From Achromobacter sp. RTa (GTDB lineage Bacteria > Pseudomonadota > Gammaproteobacteria > Burkholderiales > Burkholderiaceae_B): a stretch of 64,000 nucleotides of DNA. The notes beneath the pieces were generated by a model. That model was not told the origin of the DNA. It was given only the letters and a program-made list of their open reading frames with translations, and searched no databases. The stretch lies in NCBI RefSeq assembly GCF_000757485.1, contig NZ_JPYO01000004.1, positions 1-64,000 of the forward strand, given 5' to 3'. The position numbers and the translations under genes were made by a program. Position 1 is the stretch's first letter. The number at the start of each line of letters is the position of its first letter. Of the stretch, positions 36,576 to 44,234 are shown piece after piece.

Positions 36576-37217
36576 TCATGCCGCTTCGATCAACGGCGTA
36601 AAACCGGGCAAGGCGCGCATGCGCGCCAGCCAGGCGTCGATATGGGCGAAGCCGGACAGGTCGTAGCCCCCCTCCGCCGCCATGCTCGTGTAGGGGAACA
36701 ATGCGATGTCCGCGATGGTGGGCTCGGCCCCGATCAGATAGGCCCGGCCCGCCAGATGCGCGTCCATCCATGCCGCCGCCTTCAGGCCGACCTCGCGCCA
36801 TGCCTTCATGGCGGGGTCATCCACCTGCGCCGTCCTCCGCAAATGAATCAATAGCCGCGGCTGCGCGAAGGCGTGCATGTGCTGCGTCTGCTCGAAACTC
36901 AGCCAGCTGGCGACCTGCGCCTGCGCCAGGCGGTCCGCCGGCAGCCACGGGGTACCCTGGCCGAGGTACCAGAGGATCGCCTGCGACTCCGCCAGCCATT
37001 CTCCCTCCGGCGTCAGCAGGACGGGAACCTGGCGCCACGGATTGATGCGCGCGAACGCTTCCGTTTCCAGGTCGCCGCAGACGATATCGAAGGTGCGCCG
37101 CGCGAGCGGCAGGCCCATGTAGCCGCAGGCCAGCCGGATCTTCCAGGCATTGCCCGAACGCAGCGTGTCGGCCAGTTCCAGCCGCTTGCCGGCCAAAGGA
37201 TGAGGTGTCGAGATCAT
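36576..37217 (-). CDS. Glutathione S-transferase family protein
   Basis: 213 residues. The N-terminal thioredoxin-like domain has LRSGNAWKIRLACGYMGLP, whose Ser is the likely catalytic residue, and the glutathione motif VPVLLTPEGEWLAESQAILWYL. The C-terminal helical domain has PTIADIALFPYTSMAAEGGYDL. It conjugates or cleaves with glutathione in the cytosol. The start overlaps the context of the upstream Bug stop (TGA then ATG three bases on), so translation is probably coupled. The role in this pathway is unknown. Confidence 0.9.
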   Translation of the reverse strand: MISTPHPLAGKRLELADTLRSGNAWKIRLACGYMGLPLARRTFDIVCGDLETEAFARINPWRQVPVLLTPEGEWLAESQAILWYLGQGTPWLPADRLAQAQVASWLSFEQTQHMHAFAQPRLLIHLRRTAQVDDPAMKAWREVGLKAAAWMDAHLAGRAYLIGAEPTIADIALFPYTSMAAEGGYDLSGFAHIDAWLARMRALPGFTPLIEAA

Positions 37218-37219
37218 GC

Positions 37220-38185
37220 TCAGTCCATCTTGATGTTGGCGCGCTTCACGATATCGGCCCATTTTGCCTTTTCGCCGGCGATGAAGCGCTGGTACTCGGC
37301 GGGCGTCCCGTCATACAACTGCGTACCCTGCGACGCCAGCCGTTCCCTCAGCTCGGGCGACGACAAGGTTTTCTGCAAGGCTGCGCTCAATTTTTCCAGC
37401 ACGTCGGCAGGCGTGCCGGCCGGCGCGAAGAACGCATTCCAGGAACTGATCTGCAGGCCGGGATCGCCCACCTCGCCGGCGGCCGGAACCTCGGGCGCGG
37501 ACGGCAGGCGCTTGTCGGCGGCAACCGCCAACGCGCGCAGTTTGCCCGACGCCGCGTGCGGCATGATCACGGGGCTGGCGTCCATCACCACGTCGACCTG
37601 CCCGCCAATCGCGGCATTCACCGCCTCGCTTCCGCTCTTGAATGGCACGTGCATGATGTCCACGCCCGCGGTGAGCTTCAGCAATTCAAGGCCCAGGTGC
37701 GGGGAGCTGGCATTGCCCGCCGACCCGAAATTCAGCTTCGCGGGATGCGCCTTGGCGTAAGCCACGAACTCGCCGAACGTGGCCGCTGGCACGTCCGCCC
37801 GCACTGCCAGCAGATAGGGCGAACCCGACACCATGCCCACTGGCGCAAACTTGCCCGCATCGTAGGCCAGCTTGCTATAAATCAGCGGGTTCACCACCTG
37901 CGTGCCTACCGTGCCCATGAAGATCGTATAGCCGTCCGCCGGCGCCGTGGCGGCGACCTGCGCCGCGATCACGCCGCCCGCGCCGGGCCTGTTCTCCACC
38001 ACGATGCCCTGCCCCAGCACATCGCCCATGCCCTTGCCCACCTGGCGCGCGACGATATCCGTGATCCCGCCGGCGCCGAAAGGCACCACCAGCCGTATCG
38101 GCCGCTCCGGATACGCCGCCTGGGCTCCACCGCCCGCCATTGCCGCCGCCAGCGCCAACGCGCCCGCCATGCTCCGATACTTCAT
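37220..38185 (-). CDS. Bug-family (TTT) periplasmic substrate-binding protein
   Basis: 321 residues with a signal peptide (MKYRSMAGALALAAAMAGG, cleavage near AQA|AYP). Bug motifs: YPERPIRLVVPFGAGGITDIVAR, IVVENRPGAGGVIAAQVA, GVDIMHVPFKSGSEAVNAAIGG and LPSAPEVPAAGEVG. First gene of the run with GST and class II aldolase, so it likely binds their substrate outside. AAAGGGGAACCAGG precedes ATG 38185. Confidence 0.92.
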   Translation of the reverse strand: MKYRSMAGALALAAAMAGGGAQAAYPERPIRLVVPFGAGGITDIVARQVGKGMGDVLGQGIVVENRPGAGGVIAAQVAATAPADGYTIFMGTVGTQVVNPLIYSKLAYDAGKFAPVGMVSGSPYLLAVRADVPAATFGEFVAYAKAHPAKLNFGSAGNASSPHLGLELLKLTAGVDIMHVPFKSGSEAVNAAIGGQVDVVMDASPVIMPHAASGKLRALAVAADKRLPSAPEVPAAGEVGDPGLQISSWNAFFAPAGTPADVLEKLSAALQKTLSSPELRERLASQGTQLYDGTPAEYQRFIAGEKAKWADIVKRANIKMD

Positions 38186-38373
38186 CCTGGTTCCCCTTTG
38201 TGCTGCGGATCGATTCCGCAATGACACAAAGTGTCCTATAGAGCATTGATTTTCCGCAAGGAAAACAAAGCTAGGGAAATCCCTGAGAAAGGGGAGTAAA
38301 GTTCGCCTTTTGCGCTGAAGTCCGCTATTTGGCTTTCGCGGGCAACGCCAGCCATTCCTCCTGCCATTTCCGA

Positions 38374-38805
38374 ATGCACAAACTCCTTATGCGCGTCCTG
38401 GACCTTCTGATCCTGTCCTCGGCGGCCGCCCTGTTCGGCGCGGTCCTGACTTCTGTGCTGTCGACCGACACCTTCGGCTGGCTGATCCCTGACGCGCCCT
38501 ACCCCTACGGTCCCCGCGATTTCTATGTCGAGGCCGTCCTGGCTGGGTTGGCCGGCGTGATTGCGCTAGCGCTGGCCGAGCGTTCGGTCAGGCTGCGTCA
38601 ATCGTCACCCTGGCGTATCCTGGCGACCTTTGCCGCCGCGCTAATCACCCTGTACCTGGCGCCGCCTTCGCCGCAGGCGTTCGGCAACACCTGGGCGCCA
38701 GGCGAAGCGACCCGCGAGCTGTTCCTGGGGCAATGGCGCATAGTGCTGCCCATCGCGCTGGCGGTCACCGCTTTGCGGTCCGGCGTACACCGGGTTATGC
38801 GCTAG
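38374..38805 (+). CDS. Small integral membrane protein, unknown function
   Basis: 143 residues with hydrophobic segments near 6-28, 48-66, 78-95 and 118-135, so it probably spans the inner membrane four times. I recognise no family. The loop after the first segment is Pro/Asp/Tyr-rich (WLIPDAPYPYGPRDF). ATG 38374 and ATG 38389 are both possible and neither has a good ribosome site. It stands alone between the Bug operon and the asparaginase gene. Confidence 0.6.
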   Translation: MHKLLMRVLDLLILSSAAALFGAVLTSVLSTDTFGWLIPDAPYPYGPRDFYVEAVLAGLAGVIALALAERSVRLRQSSPWRILATFAAALITLYLAPPSPQAFGNTWAPGEATRELFLGQWRIVLPIALAVTALRSGVHRVMR

Positions 38806-39193
38806 GCTTGTCGAGCTGGAGCGGTAACCGCAATTAGGACTGCCTTTGGCGGGTCGAACGCGCCCATAAGCAACCGTGATGGCTGTCCGCTCCTGGCCAA
38901 GAGCGGGGATGGTCCAGCACGGGCAAGTCGCCGTTCGACATGCTGCGCGGTTAAGACGGCGCCCGTCAAAATACGCGCACTCTGAAATAAGAATCAGCGA
39001 CCAGAAAATATTGCTTCCCGAAAAGGCGGACTTTATTCCTGCTGCTCAATCCCGGAGAAGCAGGAAGCCGACTGCTCAAGTCAAATGCCGGCCGCGCTCT
39101 TCAGAGCGCAGCCGGCATCTTTCAACACGGTTTCAGATGTCCTGGCTTGTAGCGCTGCCCGGTTCCATGCGTCGGGGCTCCCGCTCGCACCAA
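38806..39193. other. 388-base region without a convincing gene
   Basis: No reading frame here shows family similarity; a long frame on the plus strand that starts at 38876 is antisense to the asparaginase gene. The only structure I see is the terminator-like hairpin at 39085-39118. A moderately AT-rich patch lies around 38970-39040. Confidence 0.6.
39085..39118 (-). terminator. Hairpin terminator after the asparaginase gene
   Basis: ATGCCGGC (39085-39092) plus GCGCTC pairs with GAGCGC plus GCCGGCAT (39111-39118), one mismatch, with a TTCA loop. It lies about 75 bases past the asparaginase stop; TTTGA follows on the minus strand. Confidence 0.65.
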
Positions 39194-40246
39194 TCAGCGG
39201 TCGAACGCAGCCTGCAACGCTTCCTTGCTGCTCTGCCCCTGATGCAACAGCAGCATCAGCAGCAACCGGGCCTTCTGCGGACTGAGATCCCCCGCCATGA
39301 CCGCACCGGCGTCGAAAGTGGTTTTCCCTCCTCCGGGAAAGCCATAGACCGGCATCGTGCGGCCATTGGGCACGCGGGTCGAAATGACGACGGGCACGTT
39401 CTTGCCCAGCGCGTACTTCACGGCCTCGAACATCGAAACGTTCATGTTTCCCATGCCCACAGCCTGCACCACGATGCCCTTCGCGCCCTGGTCCACCGCG
39501 TAGCGCAGCAAGTCTCCATCGGCGCCGCCGAACATCGGCAGGATCTCCACGCGCGGCATTTCGCCGTCGCCGATATCGATGTGCTGCCGCCGCAAGGGTG
39601 TGCGCGAGAATTGCACACGGTCCGACCAAACCTCACCGAGAAAGCCGAAATCGCCCGATTTGAACGTCTCGACATCGGCGGTATGGGTCTTGGTCGCCGT
39701 GCGCGCGGCGTTGATCTGATTGTTCATCGCAATCATCACCCCCTTGCCTTTTGCATCCGGCGCGGTGGCGATGCGGATCGCATTGAGCAGATTGCGCGGC
39801 CCGTCGAAATCCGGGGACGACGCGTTGCGTTGCGCGCCGATCAGGATCACCGGCTTATCGGATTTCACGGTCAGATCAAGCCAGTACGCGGTCTCCTCCA
39901 TCGTATCCGTGCCATGGGCGATCACCACGCCGGCCACCTCAGGCCGCGCCAAGGCGTCGTCCACCGACCTGGTCAACCGCGTCCACCATTTCGGTTCGAC
40001 ATAATTCGCCGACATCGCCGAGAAGTTATTGACTTCGATGCGGGCGTATTTGGCCGCGTCGGGCACCGTCTGCATCAAGTCGTCACCCGAAATGGCGGGG
40101 ACCACCCCCTTGGTGACGGGATCCACCTTCATTGCAATCGTGCCGCCCGTGGCAATGAACTGCACAACCGGCGGACTTTCAGCGGCGGCGCCCGCCGACA
40201 TCGCGCACATTGCAAAAAGCGAAAGAACTCGTAGTTGCAGTTTCAT
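39194..40246 (-). CDS. Periplasmic type II L-asparaginase
   Basis: 350 residues with a signal peptide (MKLQLRVLSLFAMCAMSAG, cleavage near AAA|ESP). The two catalytic threonine regions are FIATGGTIAMK near residue 33 and VIAHGTDTMEETAYWLDL near 112; PVILIGAQRNASSPDFDGPRNLLNA follows. It hydrolyses asparagine, and possibly glutamine, to the acid and ammonia in the periplasm. Length agrees with AnsB (about 348). It has its own promoter region and terminator, so it is probably monocistronic. Confidence 0.93.
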   Translation of the reverse strand: MKLQLRVLSLFAMCAMSAGAAAESPPVVQFIATGGTIAMKVDPVTKGVVPAISGDDLMQTVPDAAKYARIEVNNFSAMSANYVEPKWWTRLTRSVDDALARPEVAGVVIAHGTDTMEETAYWLDLTVKSDKPVILIGAQRNASSPDFDGPRNLLNAIRIATAPDAKGKGVMIAMNNQINAARTATKTHTADVETFKSGDFGFLGEVWSDRVQFSRTPLRRQHIDIGDGEMPRVEILPMFGGADGDLLRYAVDQGAKGIVVQAVGMGNMNVSMFEAVKYALGKNVPVVISTRVPNGRTMPVYGFPGGGKTTFDAGAVMAGDLSPQKARLLLMLLLHQGQSSKEALQAAFDR

Positions 40247-40367
40247 GGGACGGTCTCCGGACGATGAACGGAAAACCCATTCTAGCCACTTCGCTTTCCG
40301 CGATCAGGTTTTGCGGCGGCGGGCTTTCCGCGTGGCCAGCACGGTGTTCAGCCTGGACTGCTGAAAC

Positions 40368-40841
40368 TCACCCCGCCTGACCGCCGCTCGAGCGCGCCGC
40401 CTCGACCAGGTTCTTGCGCAGTTCGACGACCTGTTCCCTCAGGGACGTGAATTGGTCGGTCGTGAGTCCGCAGGCATCGCTCAGGTTGATGCTGGCGGTC
40501 TTCTCGCGCAGGAGCAGCCCTTCCTCGGTCAGGCGCACCCGCACCAGCCGCTCGTCCACCGAGTCCCGCACGCGCGCCAGGTAGCCCATGCCTTCCAGCT
40601 TCTTGAGTATCGGCGTAAGCGTATTGGATTCAAGAAAGAGCTTTTCTCCCAGGCTGCTGACGGTTTGGTCGTCTTCCTCGAAGAGGGCAATCATGGTCAC
40701 GTACTGCGTATAGGTGAGCCCAAGCGCATCGAGGATCGGGCGGTACACGCGGCCGAAGGCCAGGTTGGTCGAATAGACGGCGAAGCAGAGGAATTCCGCC
40801 AGCTTTCTCTGGGACGGGTCGTTTGGGGTCTTGGACTTCAT
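40368..40841 (-). CDS. ohrR: MarR-family organic-peroxide sensor OhrR
   Basis: 157 residues. The N-terminal KLAEFLCFAVYSTNLAF places the peroxide-reactive cysteine at Cys19, as in OhrR; LGLTYTQYVTMIALFEED and the winged helix SLGEKLFLESNTLTPILKKLEGMGYL follow, with DERLVRVRLTEEG as wing. OhrR represses ohr until its cysteine is oxidised by organic hydroperoxides. It is divergent from ohr, the classical arrangement. GAGG precedes ATG 40841, favouring it over 40871. Two palindromes lie in the gap. Confidence 0.92.
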   Translation of the reverse strand: MKSKTPNDPSQRKLAEFLCFAVYSTNLAFGRVYRPILDALGLTYTQYVTMIALFEEDDQTVSSLGEKLFLESNTLTPILKKLEGMGYLARVRDSVDERLVRVRLTEEGLLLREKTASINLSDACGLTTDQFTSLREQVVELRKNLVEAARSSGGQAG

Positions 40842-40883
40842 CTGCACCTCATGGATATCGGATCTGTTCATTGCGCCACTTTA

Positions 40884-40897
40884 CATCGCATGCGATG
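40884..40897. promoter_or_regulatory. 14-bp perfect palindrome, candidate OhrR operator
   Basis: CATCGCATGCGATG is a perfect palindrome 43 bases upstream of the ohrR start, in the ohrR-ohr divergent promoter. The position fits autoregulation. The sequence does not match a published OhrR site that I know of. Confidence 0.45.
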
Positions 40898-40981
40898 CAG
40901 TCGCAAACGATTTGATACGAATTTCCGCGGCGATGGCTATTGACGCCAGCGTTCGCTCTCCTTACCATGCGCTTCAATCGC

Positions 40982-40998
40982 ATTCGATCAAATCGAAT
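40982..40998. promoter_or_regulatory. Inverted repeat ATTCGAT-CAA-ATCGAAT, candidate operator of ohr
   Basis: Perfect 7-bp arms separated by 3 bases lie 34 bases before the ohr start codon, within an AT-rich stretch suitable for the -10/-35 region. GATTTGATACGAAT on the other side (40909-40922) is a partial copy. Repressor binding here is inferred. Confidence 0.5.
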
Positions 40999-41031
40999 AC
41001 GATACAAATTATCAATTTCCAGGACTCCACG

Positions 41032-41484
41032 ATGCCAACCCGAATCCAGAAGGTCCTATTGACCGGCAAGACTCATACCACCCTCGCCCGGAACGGCGCT
41101 GCCGCGGGCGGCGAGGAACGGCTCGACATCCGCCTTTCATCCCCCAACAACCCGGACCTGGTCCACGCGTTCGAGGATATCCAGCCGCATCCGACCGCCG
41201 AACAGCTTTTCGCCGGCGCCTGGTCCGCCTGCTACACCAGCGCGCTGGAGGTCATCGCCAAGCAGATGAAGACACAGTTGCCGGCCGATCGCGCGGTGGA
41301 GGTGGAAGTGGACCTGGGCATGTCGGGCAGCGCCTACCTGCTCCAGGCCCGCTTCGACGTATTCCTGCCCGGACTGGACCAGGCCCTGGCCGAACGTATT
41401 GCCCACGCGGCCGACGAGATCTGCCCGTACTCGAAGGCCACCCGGGGCAACATAGACGTGGCCCTGACCGTCCATACGTCCTGA
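41032..41484 (+). CDS. ohr: Organic hydroperoxide resistance protein Ohr (OsmC family)
   Basis: 150 residues. Redox cysteines Cys67 in WSACYTSALEV and Cys131 in EICPYSKATRGN are at the Ohr positions, with the family motif HPTAEQLFAGAWSACY. It reduces organic and lipid hydroperoxides using lipoylated proteins or dihydrolipoamide as reductant. It is divergent from ohrR, which presumably represses it. A possible small gene and a hairpin follow at 41497-41647. Confidence 0.94.
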   Translation: MPTRIQKVLLTGKTHTTLARNGAAAGGEERLDIRLSSPNNPDLVHAFEDIQPHPTAEQLFAGAWSACYTSALEVIAKQMKTQLPADRAVEVEVDLGMSGSAYLLQARFDVFLPGLDQALAERIAHAADEICPYSKATRGNIDVALTVHTS

Positions 41485-41496
41485 AGGGAACTCCAG

Positions 41497-41628
41497 ATGC
41501 GCAAGCTCCTGCTCGTGCTCATCCTGTTTGCCGGCGGGCTGGCGCACGAGCTGCGCAACCCGCTGAGCTGCCAGACCATCGCGGCGCGCAAGGATCTGGA
41601 TCCGCGCCGGCAAAAGCGAGAGTCCTGA
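41497..41628 (+). CDS. Possible 43-residue small protein after ohr
   Basis: MRKLLLVLILFAGGLA gives a hydrophobic N-terminus like a signal or membrane peptide, followed by HELRNPLSCQTIAARKDLDP and a basic tail. AAGGGA lies 8 bases before ATG 41497, and the gene is 12 bases after ohr. The HELRNPL string resembles a histidine-kinase H-box but no kinase follows. Its last codons form the 5' arm of the terminator. It could be real or chance. Confidence 0.4.
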   Translation: MRKLLLVLILFAGGLAHELRNPLSCQTIAARKDLDPRRQKRES

Positions 41629-41647
41629 GCGGCACGCGCTCTCGCTT
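41614..41647 (+). terminator. Intrinsic terminator of the ohr unit
   Basis: A perfect 9-bp stem AAGCGAGAG/CTCTCGCTT (41614-41622 with 41639-41647) has a 16-base loop and is followed by CTTC. It separates ohr from the DipZ-type gene. Confidence 0.6.
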
Positions 41648-41679
41648 CTTCAACCTCCATGTGAAAGCGGTGCATTCCC

Positions 41680-43392
41680 ATGCTGATCATTCTTGTTGCC
41701 TTTCTCGGCGGCGCCCTCACGATAGTGAGCCCATGCATCCTGCCTATCCTGCCGCTCGTGTTCGCCCGCGGGGCGGGCTCCTTCCGAACCCACGCCTTGC
41801 CGCTGCTGGCGAGCATGGCCCTCGCCTTCGCGGCGGTCGCCAGCCTTGCAGCCGTGGGCGGAGCATGGGTGGTGACGCTCAACGAGAGCGCGCGCTACGC
41901 GGCGATGGGGCTGCTGGCGCTCTTCGGACTCGCGCTCCTGATGCCTGCCGTGGGCGACTGGCTTAGCAGGCCATTGGTCGCACTGGGCCGGCGCTTGACC
42001 GGCGCGGCGTCCACCCAGCCGCGCATGGCCCCGCTGCTGTCCATCGGGCTGGGCATCGGCACAGGCCTGCTGTGGGCGCCGTGCGCCGGCCCCATCCTGG
42101 GCCTGCTGCTGACCGGCGCGGCGCTCAACGGCGCCAACATCCAGACGTCCCTGCTGTTGTTTTCGTTCGCATGCGGCGCCGCGGTGGCCCTGGCTGCGGC
42201 GCTCTGGCTGGGGCGCGGAATCGCGGCAGGTCTCCGCCGCTTCCTGCCGATGGCCACTGGCATGCGCCGGATTGCAGGCGCTGCGGTGCTGGCCGGCGTT
42301 GCCTTGCCCGCGCTCGACTGGAACCCCGCGCTCGTCCCCAGCGCCTCTGCGCCTGGCGCCGCGCAGCTGGAGCAGCGATTGGTGGAACAGGTCCGCGCGG
42401 AAGCATCCGCCAAGGCGCCGGCAACCCCGCGGGGCCCGCTCGCGTCGCTGCATAGCGCGAACGGCTGGCTCAATTCGAGTCCGCTCGGCGCGGGCGACCT
42501 GGATGGCAAGATCGTGCTGGTCGACTTCTGGACCTACTCGTGCATCAACTGCTTGCGCACTCTCCCCTATCTGAAGACCTGGCACGAAAAATACAAGGAC
42601 GCGGGGCTGCAAGTAATAGGCGTGCACTCACCCGAATTCGCTTTCGAGAAAAGCGTATCCAATGTGCGCCGGGCTGTCGCGGATCTGGGTATCCGCTACC
42701 CCGTCGCCCTGGACAATGCGTTCGGCATATGGCGTTCGTTCCGCAACCAGTCCTGGCCCGCTTTCTATCTGCTCGATGGCCAGGGCCGCTTGCGGTACGC
42801 CGTTGCGGGCGAGCATGATTACGAGCGGACGGAGCGGATGATCCGAAAACTGCTTGAGGAAGCGGGTCGGCCCCTTCCTGAGGCAGATGTCGTTCACCCC
42901 GGGGCGCGCGGCGTGGAAGCTCCTCCACTGTTGTCGGCGCTGCATTCCGGGGAGAGCTATCTGGGGTATGAAAAGGCGACGGGCTTCGCTTCGGGCGCCA
43001 CCCCGATCAGGCCGGGCAGGGACACGGTCTATTCCCCCGCGGCCAATCTGGGCGCCAATCAATGGACGCTTGCCGGATCATGGCAACTGGAAGCCGAGCG
43101 CGCGGTCGGCACGGGGAAAAACAGCCGCGTCATCCAGCGCTTTCGTGCACGCGACCTGCACATGGTGCTTGGCCCCTCTGTAGACGGCCGGCCTGTGCGT
43201 TTTCGCGTCACGTTGGACGGCCAGCCGCCGCAGGCCGATCACGGGACAGACATCAATGAACAGGGAGAAGGCGTGATCGACCGCCAGAAGCTCTATCAAC
43301 TCATCCGGCAGCAGGCACCCGACCGGGACCGGATCTTCCAGATCGAGTTCCTGGAGCCCGGTGCCGAGGCTTACGCTTTCACTTTCGGCTGA
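41680..43392 (+). CDS. DipZ-type protein: CcdA/DsbD membrane domain fused to thioredoxin-like domain
   Basis: 570 residues. The membrane part (about 1-215) has six hydrophobic segments with the two CcdA cysteines Cys19 (VSPCILPIL) and Cys135 (WAPCAGPIL), then a linker, a thioredoxin/TlpA-like domain (about 255-400) with active-site C288-I-N-C291 in YSCINCLRTLPYL, and a C-terminal beta-rich carbohydrate-binding-like domain (about 430-570). It moves electrons from cytosolic thioredoxin to periplasmic thiols. It follows ohr, so it probably belongs to the same oxidative-stress response. It overlaps the convergent LysR gene by 14 bases. Confidence 0.92.
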   Translation: MLIILVAFLGGALTIVSPCILPILPLVFARGAGSFRTHALPLLASMALAFAAVASLAAVGGAWVVTLNESARYAAMGLLALFGLALLMPAVGDWLSRPLVALGRRLTGAASTQPRMAPLLSIGLGIGTGLLWAPCAGPILGLLLTGAALNGANIQTSLLLFSFACGAAVALAAALWLGRGIAAGLRRFLPMATGMRRIAGAAVLAGVALPALDWNPALVPSASAPGAAQLEQRLVEQVRAEASAKAPATPRGPLASLHSANGWLNSSPLGAGDLDGKIVLVDFWTYSCINCLRTLPYLKTWHEKYKDAGLQVIGVHSPEFAFEKSVSNVRRAVADLGIRYPVALDNAFGIWRSFRNQSWPAFYLLDGQGRLRYAVAGEHDYERTERMIRKLLEEAGRPLPEADVVHPGARGVEAPPLLSALHSGESYLGYEKATGFASGATPIRPGRDTVYSPAANLGANQWTLAGSWQLEAERAVGTGKNSRVIQRFRARDLHMVLGPSVDGRPVRFRVTLDGQPPQADHGTDINEQGEGVIDRQKLYQLIRQQAPDRDRIFQIEFLEPGAEAYAFTFG

Positions 43393-44119
43393 TGCAGGCC
43401 AAGGGGTGTTTCGGACCAGCCAGGAGCAGCTCTGTAAAGGTGTCCAGAAACGCCTGGGCTCTAGCGGAAACCACCCGCGTCTGAAAGAGCGCGTACAGTG
43501 TGGTCGGGGGCAGCTCCCAGTCTGTCTCCATTGCGACCGTGAGCAGCTCATGGTTGCACAGGTCAGCCGGTGTTCTTGGCCGTCCGGAGCCGCTCAGGTA
43601 AGCGCGCGAAGCGATCAGGATGCGCCTGACGTCCAACATCGGACGCTGTATCAGCTGGGAGTCGCGCTGGGCCCCCCCGCGGATAAGCAACTCGAAGGGT
43701 GCGGAGTTGGGTCCTGTTTCCCCTCCCCCGACCACGATGTCGAGCCTGACTTTGGGATAATCGCGGCGCATTGCCGCGACCACAGCCGGGAGTATTGCCG
43801 TCAGGCTCGAAAGAATGGAAACGCGCAGCGTCCCTTCGGGCCGGTCGACGTATGACTGGACGACTTCATGAGCGCTGAGCGCGGCCTCGACGTGACCGAC
43901 GCATTCCTCGAAATACCGGGCGCCCACCGTCGTGGGAGAGACTTTGCGCGTCGTGCGGACCAGAAGCGGCGCGCCGAGTTGGCTCTCAAGTATCGACAAT
44001 CGCCTGGATACCGTGGAGACAGGCATGTCCAGCATCGCAGCGGCGGATGAGAATCCGTCGTGCTTGACCACTTCCACGAAGATGAGGATGTCCTGTAGGG
44101 AGATTCCGCGGGTTTCCAT
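43379..44119 (-). CDS. LysR-family regulator with shortened effector domain
   Basis: 246 residues against about 300 for the family. The helix-turn-helix is intact at about 5-65 (LQDILIFVEVVKHDGF, LDMPVSTVSRRLSILESQLG, LLVRTTRKVSPTT). The effector domain starts normally (GTLRVSILSSLTAILPAVV, LLIRGGAQRDSQLIQRP), but after NHELLTVAMETDWEL the chain goes straight to the C-terminal strand PPTTLYALFQTR and helix VVSARAQAFLDTF. About 50 residues of subdomain II are missing, in frame. ATG 44119 follows AAGGA. It may no longer bind a ligand. Confidence 0.8.
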   Translation of the reverse strand: METRGISLQDILIFVEVVKHDGFSSAAAMLDMPVSTVSRRLSILESQLGAPLLVRTTRKVSPTTVGARYFEECVGHVEAALSAHEVVQSYVDRPEGTLRVSILSSLTAILPAVVAAMRRDYPKVRLDIVVGGGETGPNSAPFELLIRGGAQRDSQLIQRPMLDVRRILIASRAYLSGSGRPRTPADLCNHELLTVAMETDWELPPTTLYALFQTRVVSARAQAFLDTFTELLLAGPKHPLACISRK

Positions 44120-44234
44120 GAGCGTCCTTGCCGGCTTTCGGTTCAAATTGCCCGTTCAATCGAAAAACGATGTGGATCTCCCTTCAGGACCAGACCCTGG
44201 CTCTTGCACGGAGCCGCAGCTGGGCACGCAGGGC

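Noticed and set aside
34669-36854. Long plus-strand frame across the cupin, regulator and aldolase genes
   Set aside because: It is antisense to five same-strand genes with recognisable domains and lacks any domain itself.
38876-40234. 452-codon open frame on the plus strand
   Set aside because: It is antisense to the clear L-asparaginase gene, has no family motifs and its composition is the expected shadow of GC-rich coding DNA.
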